NCBI RefSeq assembly: GCF_003600645.1
Contig: NZ_CP032482.1
Coordinates: 1,116,001 to 1,180,000 of the forward strand
Direction of reading: 5' to 3'
From: Yersinia rochesterensis
Lineage (GTDB): Bacteria; Pseudomonadota; Gammaproteobacteria; Enterobacterales; Enterobacteriaceae
DNA: 64,000 bases
Below, piece by piece: positions 1 to 8,713 of this stretch. The position numbers and the translations under genes are program-made. The notes below the pieces were generated by a model. The model saw only the letters and a program-made list of their open reading frames with translations, had not been told where the DNA came from and searched no databases. Each line of letters starts with the position of its first letter. The stretch's first letter is position 1.

Positions 1-1421
1 GCTTTACCCAGTTCGGCTTCAATCGCAGCATGTTGAGCGGCTTTTCTCTCTTTTTCCTGCAAATAACCCACCAAACTCACCTGATAGCGGCGGATGTTTT
101 CAACGTAGTTATAGGCCTCGTGACCCCGGGCATAGCCATAGGTGGTGCTCGGGTAGTAGCTCTTCTGGCTCAACATCGGTAGGCGCATTTTTACGTCCAC
201 CCAACTGTCTGGATTACCATTTTGTTTTTTGGTCAGCTTGCGGGCATCAAGCATATGGCCATAACCCATATTATATGACGCCAGTGCGAACCAAATTCGC
301 TCATCTTCTGGGATGGTCTCCGGCACTTTTCGCATCAGCCGTTGTAAGTAAATCGAACCGCCTTTGATACTCTCTTCAGGATCAACTCGGTCTTTCACGC
401 CCAAGCCACTGGCGGTGGCCCGTGTGAGCATCATCAGGCCGCGCACCCCTGTGGGTGAGGTTGCTTGCGGATTCCAATGGGATTCTTGATAGGCGATCGC
501 GGCCAGTAATTTCCAGTCAATTTCACCGGCATGCTTTTCAAATAAGGGCTGGAAAGAGGGCAGCACATTATCAATGGCGGAGAGGAATGTTTTGGTGTCG
601 ACATAATCAAAACTGCCGACATGGCCGAGATATTTTTCCTCCAGACGCGCCAAACTGCCGTCTTCTACCATCTCACTGTAGAAATCAAGCATCGCCGCAT
701 ACAGGCTGTCATCATTACTTTGCTGGAAATACCAAGTCACCGGTTCTTCATCCGTGACGTCAAAAGCCACTGCTAATTGTGGGTGAATACGTTGCAGCAG
801 AGCAATAGTGACAGAATCCCCAAGGGTATAGTCGAGCTTACCGTCAGCGACTTGCTCCAGTAATTCTTTACCGGAGCGATCAACCGATGACCCCCAGTTC
901 AGATCTGGATATTTGGTCTTTTTAAGCTGTTTCAAGGTGGTCATATGGGCCGAGCCGGAGGCAATAATCAGCTGGCCTTTCAGGTCACTAAATGATTTAG
1001 GCCGCGGTGAACCCAAACGGTAGACTAATTGTTGCGACACGGAATAGTAGGCAGGGCCAGTACGCGCCCGATTAAGGCGTTCGCGGTTATAAATCAGCCC
1101 AGCAGCAATGAGGTCGGCATCGTCACTATCTAAAGCATCAAATAAGTCGTTGATATTATGATGGGGGGTCATCACCAGCTTAACCCCCAGATAATCAGCA
1201 AACCGTTGTGCCAGCTCATAGTCGAGGCCGGAAGATCCGTCCTTTCCGGTAGAGTAGATCAGTGGTGAACTTATTGTGCTAACTCGCAGTTCACCACGGG
1301 CTTTTATACGGTCCAGTTGCCCTTCTTGCCCATTGCGCCAAGGAATATTGGGCCACAACGCGAGAGCCAGAAGTAAGGCAACTAGCCCGATGACAAAGTA
1401 ATTTAATTTTATGCGCGTCAA
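1..1421 (-). CDS. mltF: membrane-bound lytic murein transglycosylase F (3' end cut by window edge)
   Basis: MltF cleaves the beta-1,4 bond between MurNAc and GlcNAc in peptidoglycan, forming the 1,6-anhydro end, and is anchored at the envelope. I read 473 codons without a stop from a TTG start at 1421. The product begins [20 protein letters not shown], a membrane anchor or uncleaved signal. A periplasmic solute-binding-like domain (about residues 40-265) follows, then the SLT lysozyme-like domain with the motif AYQESHWNP, where the catalytic Glu is about residue 313. The TTG start is chosen because no ATG lies near and the N-terminus matches the family. The gene diverges from purL, as in E. 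coli. The last residues lie outside the window. Identity is secure; only the start codon is open. Confidence 0.93.
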   Translation of the reverse strand, partial: MTRIKLNYFVIGLVALLLALALWPNIPWRNGQEGQLDRIKARGELRVSTISSPLIYSTGKDGSSGLDYELAQRFADYLGVKLVMTPHHNINDLFDALDSDDADLIAAGLIYNRERLNRARTGPAYYSVSQQLVYRLGSPRPKSFSDLKGQLIIASGSAHMTTLKQLKKTKYPDLNWGSSVDRSGKELLEQVADGKLDYTLGDSVTIALLQRIHPQLAVAFDVTDEEPVTWYFQQSNDDSLYAAMLDFYSEMVEDGSLARLEEKYLGHVGSFDYVDTKTFLSAIDNVLPSFQPLFEKHAGEIDWKLLAAIAYQESHWNPQATSPTGVRGLMMLTRATASGLGVKDRVDPEESIKGGSIYLQRLMRKVPETIPEDERIWFALASYNMGYGHMLDARKLTKKQNGNPDSWVDVKMRLPMLSQKSYYPSTTYGYARGHEAYNYVENIRRYQVSLVGYLQEKERKAAQHAAIEAELGK

Positions 1422-1607
1422 ATAGTTATCTCTCGGCAGCGCTCTTTATATGTGTATTTTGAAGCATAATTCGACATGGTTAAATCCCCAGTGGAGCGGC
1501 ATTTTGCGTAATAATTCGTCAGTGTGCAACTTTATTGCGAGCTTATTGATCAGGTATTCGATGTATATCTCTAACAAAACTTTCTGACGCAATTATGAAT
1601 AATTGCT

Positions 1608-1623
1608 ACGCAAACGGTTTCGT
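1608..1623 (+). promoter_or_regulatory. PurR operator of purL
   Basis: The 16 bases ACGCAAACGGTTTCGT fit the PUR-box consensus ANGCAANCGNTTNCNT at every fixed position. The site sits about 110 bp before the purL start and overlaps where the -35 of the TATAAT at 1641-1646 would be. Purine-bound PurR should therefore block RNA polymerase, as it does at purL in E. coli. Confidence 0.88.
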
Positions 1624-1640
1624 CGGCGGCTCAGATTCAC

Positions 1641-1646
1641 TATAAT
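1641..1646 (+). promoter_or_regulatory. purL promoter -10 (TATAAT)
   Basis: A perfect TATAAT lies 90 bp before purL. The hexamer 17 bp upstream (1618-1623) is a poor -35 and lies inside the PurR box. This fits a promoter whose -35 region is shared with the repressor site. Confidence 0.65.
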
Positions 1647-1735
1647 AGCGCGCGTTTTCCCCTGTTTTGCGTCAATGCATGCTGCGCCCAATGAAGTGCT
1701 GTCCCAGTCGCTTCGAAGAGAGAGAAACTTTGATT

Positions 1736-4700
1736 ATGGAAATACTGCGTGGTTCGCCCGCTTTGTCGGCTTTTCGAATTACCAAACTGCTGTCCCGCTG
1801 CCAGGATGCTCATCTGCCGGTAGATGATGTCTATGCCGAATATGTTCACTTTGCCGATGTTAGCGCCCCCTTGAGTGCTGACGAACACGCCAGACTCCAG
1901 CGGCTGCTTAAGTATGGGCCATCTCTCCCAGAACATGCGCCAGAAGGGCGTTTATTATTGGTGACGCCAAGACCGGGGACGATTTCTCCATGGTCTTCCA
2001 AAGCGACTGATATTGCACATAATTGTGCACTGCCACAGGTTTTGCGCCTGGAGCGCGGTCTGGCCTTCTATATACAAGGCTCGAATCTGAGTGAAAACCA
2101 ATGGCAGCAATTGTCAGCATTGCTGCATGACCGCATGATGGAAACGGTCTTCACTGATTTACAGCAAGCCGAGCAACTGTTCTCTCACCATCAGCCCGCC
2201 CCGGTACAACGGGTGGATATCTTGACGCAGGGCCGTAGTGCACTGGATCAGGCCAATATTAAATTGGGCCTGGCACTGGCTCCGGATGAAATTGATTATC
2301 TGTTGGCCGCGTTTACTGGCCTTGGGCGCAACCCGACAGATATCGAGCTGTATATGTTTGCTCAGGCAAACTCTGAGCATTGCCGCCATAAGATTTTTAA
2401 TGCGGACTGGAAAATTGATGGTGTTGAACAGCCTAAATCGCTGTTTAAGATGATCAAAAACACCTTTGAACACACCCCAGATTACGTGCTGTCGGCCTAT
2501 AAAGACAATGCGGCGGTAATGGAAGGTTCTCAAGTCGGGCGCTTCTTTGCTGCGCCAGAAAATGGCGTTTATGGCTACCATCAGGAAGAGGCGCATATCC
2601 TGATGAAAGTTGAAACTCACAACCACCCGACGGCGATTTCACCGTGGCCGGGTGCCGCTACCGGCTCGGGCGGGGAAATCCGTGATGAGGGAGCCACCGG
2701 GCGCGGTGCTAAACCGAAAGCCGGTTTGGTGGGCTTCTCGGTGTCTAACTTGCGTATCCCCGGTTTTGAACAGCCATGGGAAGAGAATTTCGGTAAACCC
2801 GATCGCATTGTGACCGCGCTGGATATCATGACCGAAGGCCCATTGGGCGGCGCGGCGTTTAACAATGAATTTGGTCGCCCGGCGCTGCTGGGTTACTTCC
2901 GTACCTATGAAGAGCGCGTCAATAGCCATAACGGCACGGAACTACGTGGCTATCATAAGCCGATCATGCTGGCGGGTGGGATTGGCAATATTCGTGCTAA
3001 TCATGTGCAGAAAGCGGAAATCACCGTGGGTGCCAAGCTGGTGGTGCTGGGTGGCCCCGCAATGAACATTGGTTTGGGCGGCGGTGCGGCTTCTTCCATG
3101 GCCTCCGGCCAATCTGATGCGGATCTGGATTTTGCTTCGGTACAGCGCGATAACCCAGAAATGGAACGCCGCTGTCAGGAAGTGATCGACCGCTGCTGGC
3201 AGTTGGGCGACCACAACCCCATCCTGTTTATTCATGACGTCGGTGCCGGTGGTTTGTCCAACGCGATGCCAGAACTGGTGAGTGACGGTGGCCGTGGTGG
3301 CCGTTTTGAACTGCGTGATATTCTTAACGACGAACCGGGCATGAGCCCGTTGGAAGTGTGGTGTAATGAATCTCAGGAGCGCTATGTCATGGCCATTGCT
3401 CCTGCGCAGATGGCACAGTTTGATGAAATTTGCCGCCGTGAACGTGCGCCATATGCCGTCATCGGCGAAGCGACTGAAGAAAAACATCTGACTTTGAATG
3501 ATCGCCATTTCGATAATCAACCTATTGATATGCCGTTGGATGTGCTGCTAGGTAACACGCCGAAAATGCTGCGCGATGTCACCCGCCTACAGGCTCAGGG
3601 TGAGGCTCTGCAACGGGCTGAAATCAGCATTGCTGATGCGGTAAAACGTGTGATGCACTTACCGGCGGTAGCAGAGAAAACCTTCCTGATCACCATTGGC
3701 GACCGCACTGTGACCGGCATGGTCACCCGTGATCAGATGGTCGGCCCGTGGCAGATTCCGGTGGCAGATTGTGCAGTAACCAGCGCCAGCCTGGACAGTT
3801 ACTATGGCGAGGCGATGTCACTGGGCGAACGTGCGCCAGTGGCTTTACTGGATTTTGCCGCTTCAGCCCGCTTAGCGGTTGGCGAAGCATTGACCAATAT
3901 CGCCGCGACCCAAATTGGCGAACTCAAGCGCATTAAACTGTCAGCCAACTGGATGTCCGCCGCCGGTCACCCCGGTGAAGATGCCGGTTTGTATGAAGCA
4001 GTGCGCGCCGTGGGTGAAGAGTTATGCCCGGCGCTGGAAATTACCATCCCGGTGGGCAAAGACTCTATGTCGATGAAAACCCGTTGGCAGGAAGGGGATG
4101 AACAGCGCGAAATGACTTCGCCGCTATCATTGGTGATTACTGCTTTTGCCCGTATTGAAGATGTCCGTCACACCGTTACTCCGCAGTTGCGTACTGACAA
4201 AGGTGACAATGCGCTGCTGCTGATTGATTTGGGTGCGGGCCATAATGCACTGGGGGCCACGGCGTTGACTCAGGTTTATCGTCAGTTAGGGGATAAACCG
4301 GCAGATGTACGTGATGTGCAACAACTGGCGGGCTTCTTCAACGCGATGCAGCGTTTGGTCGCCGATCAAGCATTGTTGGCTTATCACGACCGCTCTGATG
4401 GCGGTCTGTTAGTGACATTGGCTGAAATGGCCTTTGCCGGTCATTGTGGTGTGCAAGTTGATATTCAATCCTTGGGTGACGATGCGCTGGCCGCCTTGTT
4501 TAACGAGGAGTTGGGAGCGGTGATTCAGGTGCGTGCCGAGCAGCGAGCCGCAGTGGAGAAAGTGCTGGCAGACCATGGCCTGACAAACTGTGTCCATTAT
4601 CTGGGCGGTGCTGTTGAAGGAGATATTTTTGACATCCACCGCGGTACTGACCTGGTATACAGCGAAAAACGTAGCACCCTGCGCTTGTGGTGGGCTGAAA

Positions 4701-5626
4701 CCACTTGGCAGATGCAGCGCTTGCGCGATAATCCAGATTGCGCCGATCAAGAGCATCAAGCTAAACAGGATGAGCGCGACCCTGGCCTGAATGTGAAACT
4801 GACCTTTGATCCCGCTGAAGATATCGCCGCACCTTATATTATCAAACAGGCGCGACCAAAAGTTGCGGTGCTGCGTGAGCAGGGAGTTAACTCTCACGTT
4901 GAGATGGCCGCTGCTTTCCACCGTGCCGGTTTTGATGCTGTTGACGTGCATATGAGTGACTTGCTGGCGGGGCGCACTGATTTGCAATCTTTCCAGACTT
5001 TAGTCGCTTGTGGCGGTTTCTCTTACGGCGATGTATTGGGCGCAGGCGAAGGTTGGGCGAAGTCCATTCTGTTCAATGACCGCGTGCGTGATGAGTTCGA
5101 GGCTTTCTTCCACCGCCCAGAAACACTGGCGTTGGGCGTTTGTAACGGTTGCCAGATGATGTCTAATCTACGCGAGCTGATTCCGGGTGCTGAGCACTGG
5201 CCACGATTTGTTCGCAATCTGTCTGATCGCTTTGAAGCGCGTTTCAGTCTGGTTGAAGTAGCAAACAGCCCATCACTGTTTATGCAGGATATGGCCGGTT
5301 CCCGCATGCCAATTGCGGTTTCACACGGTGAAGGTCGGGTTGAAGTGCGCGATGCGGCGCATCTGGCGATATTGGAACAAAGCAACTTGGTGGCATTACG
5401 CTTTGTGAACAACCAAGGCGCGGTCACTGAACAGTATCCGGCTAACCCGAATGGTTCAGCGAATGGTATTACGGCGGTAACCAGTGTCAGCGGGCGGGCC
5501 ACCGTCATGATGCCGCACCCGGAGCGCGTTTTCCGCACTGTCAGCAATTCATGGCATCCGGAAGAATGGGGCGAAGATAGCCCATGGATGCGTATGTTCC
5601 GTAATGCTCGTAAGCAATTGGGCTAA
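1736..5626 (+). CDS. purL: phosphoribosylformylglycinamidine synthase
   Basis: PurL catalyses the fourth step of purine synthesis: FGAR + glutamine + ATP gives FGAM. It is the large single-chain form typical of Gammaproteobacteria. From the ATG at 1736 it has 1296 residues, against 1295 in E. coli. The open frame extends upstream to 1667, but the N-terminus [13 protein letters not shown] matches the family, so I take 1736. An N-terminal PurS-like part is followed by two synthetase/AIRS-like halves. The C-terminal glutamine amidotransferase has its nucleophile in [10 protein letters not shown] and the His/Glu of the triad in PHPERVF. It has a PurR box upstream and its own terminator, so it is monocistronic. 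Confidence 0.97.
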   Translation: MEILRGSPALSAFRITKLLSRCQDAHLPVDDVYAEYVHFADVSAPLSADEHARLQRLLKYGPSLPEHAPEGRLLLVTPRPGTISPWSSKATDIAHNCALPQVLRLERGLAFYIQGSNLSENQWQQLSALLHDRMMETVFTDLQQAEQLFSHHQPAPVQRVDILTQGRSALDQANIKLGLALAPDEIDYLLAAFTGLGRNPTDIELYMFAQANSEHCRHKIFNADWKIDGVEQPKSLFKMIKNTFEHTPDYVLSAYKDNAAVMEGSQVGRFFAAPENGVYGYHQEEAHILMKVETHNHPTAISPWPGAATGSGGEIRDEGATGRGAKPKAGLVGFSVSNLRIPGFEQPWEENFGKPDRIVTALDIMTEGPLGGAAFNNEFGRPALLGYFRTYEERVNSHNGTELRGYHKPIMLAGGIGNIRANHVQKAEITVGAKLVVLGGPAMNIGLGGGAASSMASGQSDADLDFASVQRDNPEMERRCQEVIDRCWQLGDHNPILFIHDVGAGGLSNAMPELVSDGGRGGRFELRDILNDEPGMSPLEVWCNESQERYVMAIAPAQMAQFDEICRRERAPYAVIGEATEEKHLTLNDRHFDNQPIDMPLDVLLGNTPKMLRDVTRLQAQGEALQRAEISIADAVKRVMHLPAVAEKTFLITIGDRTVTGMVTRDQMVGPWQIPVADCAVTSASLDSYYGEAMSLGERAPVALLDFAASARLAVGEALTNIAATQIGELKRIKLSANWMSAAGHPGEDAGLYEAVRAVGEELCPALEITIPVGKDSMSMKTRWQEGDEQREMTSPLSLVITAFARIEDVRHTVTPQLRTDKGDNALLLIDLGAGHNALGATALTQVYRQLGDKPADVRDVQQLAGFFNAMQRLVADQALLAYHDRSDGGLLVTLAEMAFAGHCGVQVDIQSLGDDALAALFNEELGAVIQVRAEQRAAVEKVLADHGLTNCVHYLGGAVEGDIFDIHRGTDLVYSEKRSTLRLWWAETTWQMQRLRDNPDCADQEHQAKQDERDPGLNVKLTFDPAEDIAAPYIIKQARPKVAVLREQGVNSHVEMAAAFHRAGFDAVDVHMSDLLAGRTDLQSFQTLVACGGFSYGDVLGAGEGWAKSILFNDRVRDEFEAFFHRPETLALGVCNGCQMMSNLRELIPGAEHWPRFVRNLSDRFEARFSLVEVANSPSLFMQDMAGSRMPIAVSHGEGRVEVRDAAHLAILEQSNLVALRFVNNQGAVTEQYPANPNGSANGITAVTSVSGRATVMMPHPERVFRTVSNSWHPEEWGEDSPWMRMFRNARKQLG

Positions 5627-5643
5627 ATGGACTTAATAGAAGA

Positions 5644-5668
5644 GGGCATCAGGTTGATGCCCTTTTTT
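5644..5668 (+). terminator. purL rho-independent terminator
   Basis: GGGCATCA and TGATGCCC form an 8-bp stem with a 3-base loop, followed by six T. It begins 18 bp after the purL stop. Confidence 0.9.
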
Positions 5669-5694
5669 ACTTTTATACAATGCAATTTTCTATC

Positions 5695-6137
5695 TTATTG
5701 CCCTAATCTAATATCAAATGTTTGTTGCGATGATTTTTTGTCATTATTATAAACCTCTACAACTAATTCGTAATCTCCACTATTAACCTCATTCGTTAAA
5801 AGGGTAACGTCTTTTGATGAATGGTTAATATATCCGGAAGCCTCTCCATATAACGTATTGTTTTTTCTGACATAAGCGAAGTAATTGATATATTCATCTG
5901 TGCTTATATTGAATTTAACTTTTGCTCTCCCTTCCACCAATGCATATCTATCTTTTATATCCTCGACTTGAAAGGTGGGGGGGGGGCAGTATTGTCAGAC
6001 ATCATGAAACTACTCGCTGGTTTAATTAATTTTGTAGTTACATTCATAACCTCAAGTGGTGGCTTGATGGCGCTAGCATTCAAGCAAATTATTATGAAGC
6101 CCATTGCGCTAGTGAATATGGTAGGGATAATTCTCAT
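5695..6137 (-). pseudogene. small secreted protein gene interrupted at a run of ten C (phase-variable or broken)
   Basis: Read on the minus strand from the ATG at 6137, which has GAGAGG about 7 bases upstream. The product starts with a clear signal peptide (MRIIPTIFTSAMGFIIICLN, then ASA|I). About 50 residues in, the frame enters ten C (5977-5986 on the plus strand), reads Pro-rich, and stops after 60 residues at 5955. A second open frame of 81 residues (5940-5695) follows at once. Eleven or eight C would join the two into one protein of about 147 residues; nine would hit another stop. The second half is rich in beta-forming residues (KVKFNISTDEYINYFAYVRK) and ends at 5695. I recognise no family. 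The joint could be true phase variation, a fixed mutation or a sequencing slip. Confidence 0.6.
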
Positions 6138-6439
6138 GTGAGTACCTCTCTAATGACTGGGTAATAGAGAAACTCTGCGGTAAAAACGATAAGCCACTTT
6201 TATCGGCATAAGCTGTTACCGGTGTTTGCGTGTTCTGACTTTTGGCGATTTTTAACATTGACCAGAGCCAGATAATTAGCGTGACCTATTTTTTATGGTG
6301 ATTAAATATCATAATTTATAATGCGATAGTAATTTTGGCTGTTAGGTAATGAGTTGATAATGTTTTTTGCTTTGAAGCTTAGAGGGTGCAGTAAGAAAGC
6401 GGTTTTTAATTTGTTGATTATTAATGCTTTTATTTGTTT

Positions 6440-6457
6440 TGTCGGGAAGTTGCGACA
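6440..6457 (+). promoter_or_regulatory. GlrR binding site 1 upstream of glmY
   Basis: TGTC-N10-GACA, the GlrR (QseF) recognition motif, on both half-sites exactly. It lies about 245 bp before the predicted glmY start. Confidence 0.85.
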
Positions 6458-6471
6458 CTGGCGGGTTAGTG

Positions 6472-6489
6472 TGTCTCAAATGGGAGACA
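6472..6489 (+). promoter_or_regulatory. GlrR binding site 2 upstream of glmY
   Basis: TGTC-N10-GACA, exact in both halves; here the spacer extends the palindrome (TGTCTC...GAGACA). It lies 32 bp downstream of site 1, three helical turns, so both face the same side of the DNA. Confidence 0.86.
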
Positions 6490-6534
6490 TTTAATTGTTT
6501 GATTTGTATGGGTTTATTTTTTTTAGTCATTGAG

Positions 6535-6552
6535 TGTCGGGGATTAGCGACA
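6535..6552 (+). promoter_or_regulatory. GlrR binding site 3 upstream of glmY
   Basis: TGTC-N10-GACA, exact. It lies 63 bp after site 2 (six helical turns) and about 105 bp before the -24/-12 promoter, a normal distance for a sigma-54 activator. Confidence 0.85.
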
Positions 6553-6627
6553 AAACAAAGATTTATCCCCCTATTTGGTGAGTGATATTGATTTTCTCAT
6601 TTAATGGTTAAATTAAATATTAATTAA

Positions 6628-6640
6628 AATCAATGTGTTA
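6628..6640 (+). promoter_or_regulatory. IHF site between GlrR boxes and glmY promoter
   Basis: AATCAATGTGTTA fits the IHF consensus WATCAANNNNTTR exactly and follows an A/T-rich tract. It lies between the activator sites and the sigma-54 promoter. IHF would bend the DNA there so that GlrR contacts the polymerase, as established for glmY in Enterobacteriaceae. Confidence 0.75.
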
Positions 6641-6658
6641 TGTTTGTTTGTGTGAAGT

Positions 6659-6674
6659 TGGCACGATACCTGCA
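6659..6674 (+). promoter_or_regulatory. sigma-54 promoter of glmY
   Basis: TGGCACGATACCTGCA has the invariant GG at -24 and GC at -12 with correct spacing, and departs from TGGCACN5TTGCA at one base. The -12 C at 6673 predicts transcription from about 6685-6686, exactly where the conserved GlmY 5' end begins. I see no convincing sigma-70 promoter overlapping it. Confidence 0.88.
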
Positions 6675-6685
6675 ATATCTTTATT

Positions 6686-6850
6686 AGTTGCTCATTCACC
6701 TCTTTATGATAGTCCCGCCGTCAAGCGGAATATGCACTTCATAAGCCACCGAATGATGCCAAAGACTGGTGCCTATCGTCCACTTAAACCGATATTGTGT
6801 GAATGCACATATCAAACATCGGACGACACGTTGAGTGAGGTGCCGCCTAT
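6686..6850 (+). ncRNA. glmY: small RNA GlmY (3' end approximate)
   Basis: GlmY stabilises the homologous sRNA GlmZ by sequestering the adaptor RapZ, which raises GlmS and hence glucosamine-6-phosphate synthesis. The sequence opens AGTTGCTCATTCACC, close to the E. coli GlmY 5' end. It keeps the family's later blocks GGTGCCTATCGTCCACT and ACACGTTGAGTGAGGTGCC, which fold back on each other. It lies between purL and glrK as in E. coli and is headed by the sigma-54/GlrR/IHF region. The 5' end is well supported. The 3' end is not: a hairpin at 6849-6887 has no T run, and the first strong terminator is at 7113-7146. A longer precursor that is processed is therefore possible. Confidence 0.85.
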
Positions 6851-6887
6851 GTCCTACTGTGATGAGTAGTTCATCAATATTGGACAT
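6849..6887. other. nested inverted repeat at the glmY 3' end
   Basis: ATGTCC...GGACAT encloses TGATGA...TCATCA with a 5-base loop, giving two stacked 6-bp stems. No T run follows, so it is not an ordinary terminator. It may be a processing or stabilising structure at the end of GlmY, or belong to the flanking relic. Confidence 0.4.
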
Positions 6888-7005
6888 ATCTGGATGCTAT
6901 TCGTCTCATCCTCCCGATGATTGCCTCGGCTTCATCAAACTGGAGACGATATTTAAGGGCATCCACATATTCTGCGACGGGGCAATTTATTGCCCCGTTG
7001 TCACA
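6876..7005 (-). pseudogene. possible coding relic between glmY and glrK
   Basis: On the minus strand, about 6880-6990 reads without a stop as protein-like sequence (AEYVDALKYRLQFDEAEAII followed by GRMRRIASRYVQY and a stop near 6877). Codon choice is ordinary, but I see no start codon with a ribosome site and no family I can name. A second frame opens at the same place (ATG at 6887, MSNIDELLITV) and runs antisense through glmY. This interval is much longer than the glmY-glrK gap I recall for E. coli, so a decayed insertion is possible. It could also be chance. Confidence 0.25.
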
Positions 7006-7112
7006 TCTTATTATGGTCAAAGATAAGGTAAAGCTTCCCGTTTTCACGGCAACTGACGATAAAAGCAGGCCTGATGATGATTATGACGATAATGGATAAG
7101 CAGCCTTAACTT

Positions 7113-7146
7113 AAAGCACTTCGCTCACGCTAAGTGCTTTTTTTTT
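7113..7146 (+). terminator. strong rho-independent terminator upstream of glrK
   Basis: AAAGCACTT pairs with AAGTGCTTT (9 bp) around a 10-base loop, followed by a run of nine T. It may end a long GlmY precursor or a separate short transcript. It isolates glrK from upstream transcription. Confidence 0.85.
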
Positions 7147-7273
7147 ACTTTAATCAAGCGGACAAGTTGCCAACCAAACAGACAAGTTGCGGACATGCCC
7201 GCATAAATTGGGTCACAGGCATTGTAATCCTGGCTGAGTCAGTTAGCATCACAACAGAATGATAGGTAATGAG

Positions 7274-8710
7274 ATGATTTCGTTGAAAAGATGGCGTTTG
7301 TTCCCCCGTTCTTTACGGCAATTGGTACTCATGGCATTTCTGTTGGTGTTGCTCCCTTTATTGGTGCTGGCATATCAGGCTTATCAAAGTCTTGACCATC
7401 TGAGCACCCAAGCGGCTGACATTAACCGCACTACGTTGGCTGATGCTCGCCGCAGCGAAGCGATGACCAGCGTGGCGCTCGAAATGGAGCGCAGCTATCG
7501 TCAATACTGTGTGTTAGATGATGTAACGCTGGCTAAGCTCTATCAGCATCAGCGTAAACAGTACGCTCAAATGCTGGATACCCATGCCCCGATTCTGCCC
7601 GATGCCCGCTATTACCAAACGTTGCGTGGGTTGCTGACCCAACTTTCTGATATCCAATGTAAAAATAGCGGCCCAGAGCAAAACGCTTCAACTTTATTAG
7701 AGCAATTTTCCCGATCGAATGCCGAAATGGTGCAGGCGACGAGGGATGTAATCTTCTCCCGTGGGCAACAGTTACAAAAAGATATTGCCGAACGCGGCCA
7801 ATTTTTTGGTTGGCAATCCTTGTTACTGTTTTTGGTCAGTGTGCTGTTGGTGGTGTTATTCACCCGCATGATTATCGGGCCGGTTAAGGGCATCGAGCGA
7901 ATGATTAATCGGCTGGGGGAAGGGCGGCCACTGGGCAATACCGCGCTGTTTAAGGGGCCGCGCGAGTTGCGCTCTCTGGCACAGCGTATTATTTGGCTCA
8001 GCGAACGTTTAGCTTGGCTTGAATCACAGCGCCATGAGTTTTTGCGCCATATCTCCCATGAGTTGAAAACACCGCTGGCCAGTATGCGCGAAGGTACTGA
8101 ATTGTTAGCCGATGAGGTTGCCGGCCCGCTGACTCAAGATCAGAAAGAGGTGGTGGCTATCCTTGATAATAGTAGCCGCCATTTACAATTATTAATTGAA
8201 CAATTATTGGACTATAACCGTAAACTGGCCGATGGCCCCGGTGAGCTTGAAAATGTTGAACTGGTAGAAATGGTCGAAGATGTGATTTCGGCCCATAGCT
8301 TACCGGCACGAGCTAAGATGATTCGCACCGAGACGGACTTAAAGGCGGACATTTGTTGGGCCGATCCAACACTATTGATGCGGGTATTAGATAATCTCTA
8401 CTCCAATGCGGTGCACTATGGTGAGGAATCCGGTACCATTTGGATTCGTAGCCGTCAGGTGAATAACCGCGTGCAAATTGATATTGCCAATACCGGAGCC
8501 TCGATCCCGGTATCTGAAGAAACAATGATATTTGAGCCTTTTTTCCAGGGAAGCCATCAGCGAAAAGGGGCTGTCAAAGGCAGCGGGCTGGGGTTGAGTA
8601 TTGCTCAGGACTGCATCAAACGTATGCAGGGTGACTTGCAATTGGTGTCAGTGGATTACGCAGCAGTCTGCTTCCGTGTTGAATTGCCATTAACCGCCGA
8701 GAATGAATAA
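7274..8710 (+). CDS. glrK: two-component sensor kinase GlrK (QseE)
   Basis: GlrK is the inner-membrane histidine kinase that phosphorylates GlrR, which drives glmY transcription; in enteric pathogens it is also called QseE. From the ATG at 7274 (AGG seven bases upstream) it has 478 residues. An ATG at 7259 would add five residues but has a poorer site. Membrane segments are near residues 16-36 and 180-198 with a periplasmic loop between. HAMP follows, then HisKA with the phospho-acceptor in RHISHELKTPLAS (His about 262), then the ATPase domain with GSGLGLSIA. It heads the glrK-qseG-glrR operon and lies directly downstream of the promoter its pathway controls. Confidence 0.96.
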   Translation: MISLKRWRLFPRSLRQLVLMAFLLVLLPLLVLAYQAYQSLDHLSTQAADINRTTLADARRSEAMTSVALEMERSYRQYCVLDDVTLAKLYQHQRKQYAQMLDTHAPILPDARYYQTLRGLLTQLSDIQCKNSGPEQNASTLLEQFSRSNAEMVQATRDVIFSRGQQLQKDIAERGQFFGWQSLLLFLVSVLLVVLFTRMIIGPVKGIERMINRLGEGRPLGNTALFKGPRELRSLAQRIIWLSERLAWLESQRHEFLRHISHELKTPLASMREGTELLADEVAGPLTQDQKEVVAILDNSSRHLQLLIEQLLDYNRKLADGPGELENVELVEMVEDVISAHSLPARAKMIRTETDLKADICWADPTLLMRVLDNLYSNAVHYGEESGTIWIRSRQVNNRVQIDIANTGASIPVSEETMIFEPFFQGSHQRKGAVKGSGLGLSIAQDCIKRMQGDLQLVSVDYAAVCFRVELPLTAENE

Positions 8711-8713
8711 ATA

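Noticed and set aside
2942..3520. 192-residue open frame antisense to purL
   Set aside because: Shadow frame of a fully conserved gene; the same applies to the 192-residue frame at 4409-4987.
6342..6530. 62-residue open frame on the minus strand
   Set aside because: It covers GlrR sites 1 and 2, is AT-rich with no recognisable motif and no convincing ribosome site.
6633..6869. 78-residue open frame over glmY
   Set aside because: It overlaps the sigma-54 promoter and the sRNA, has no ribosome site, and the conserved blocks are RNA-structural.
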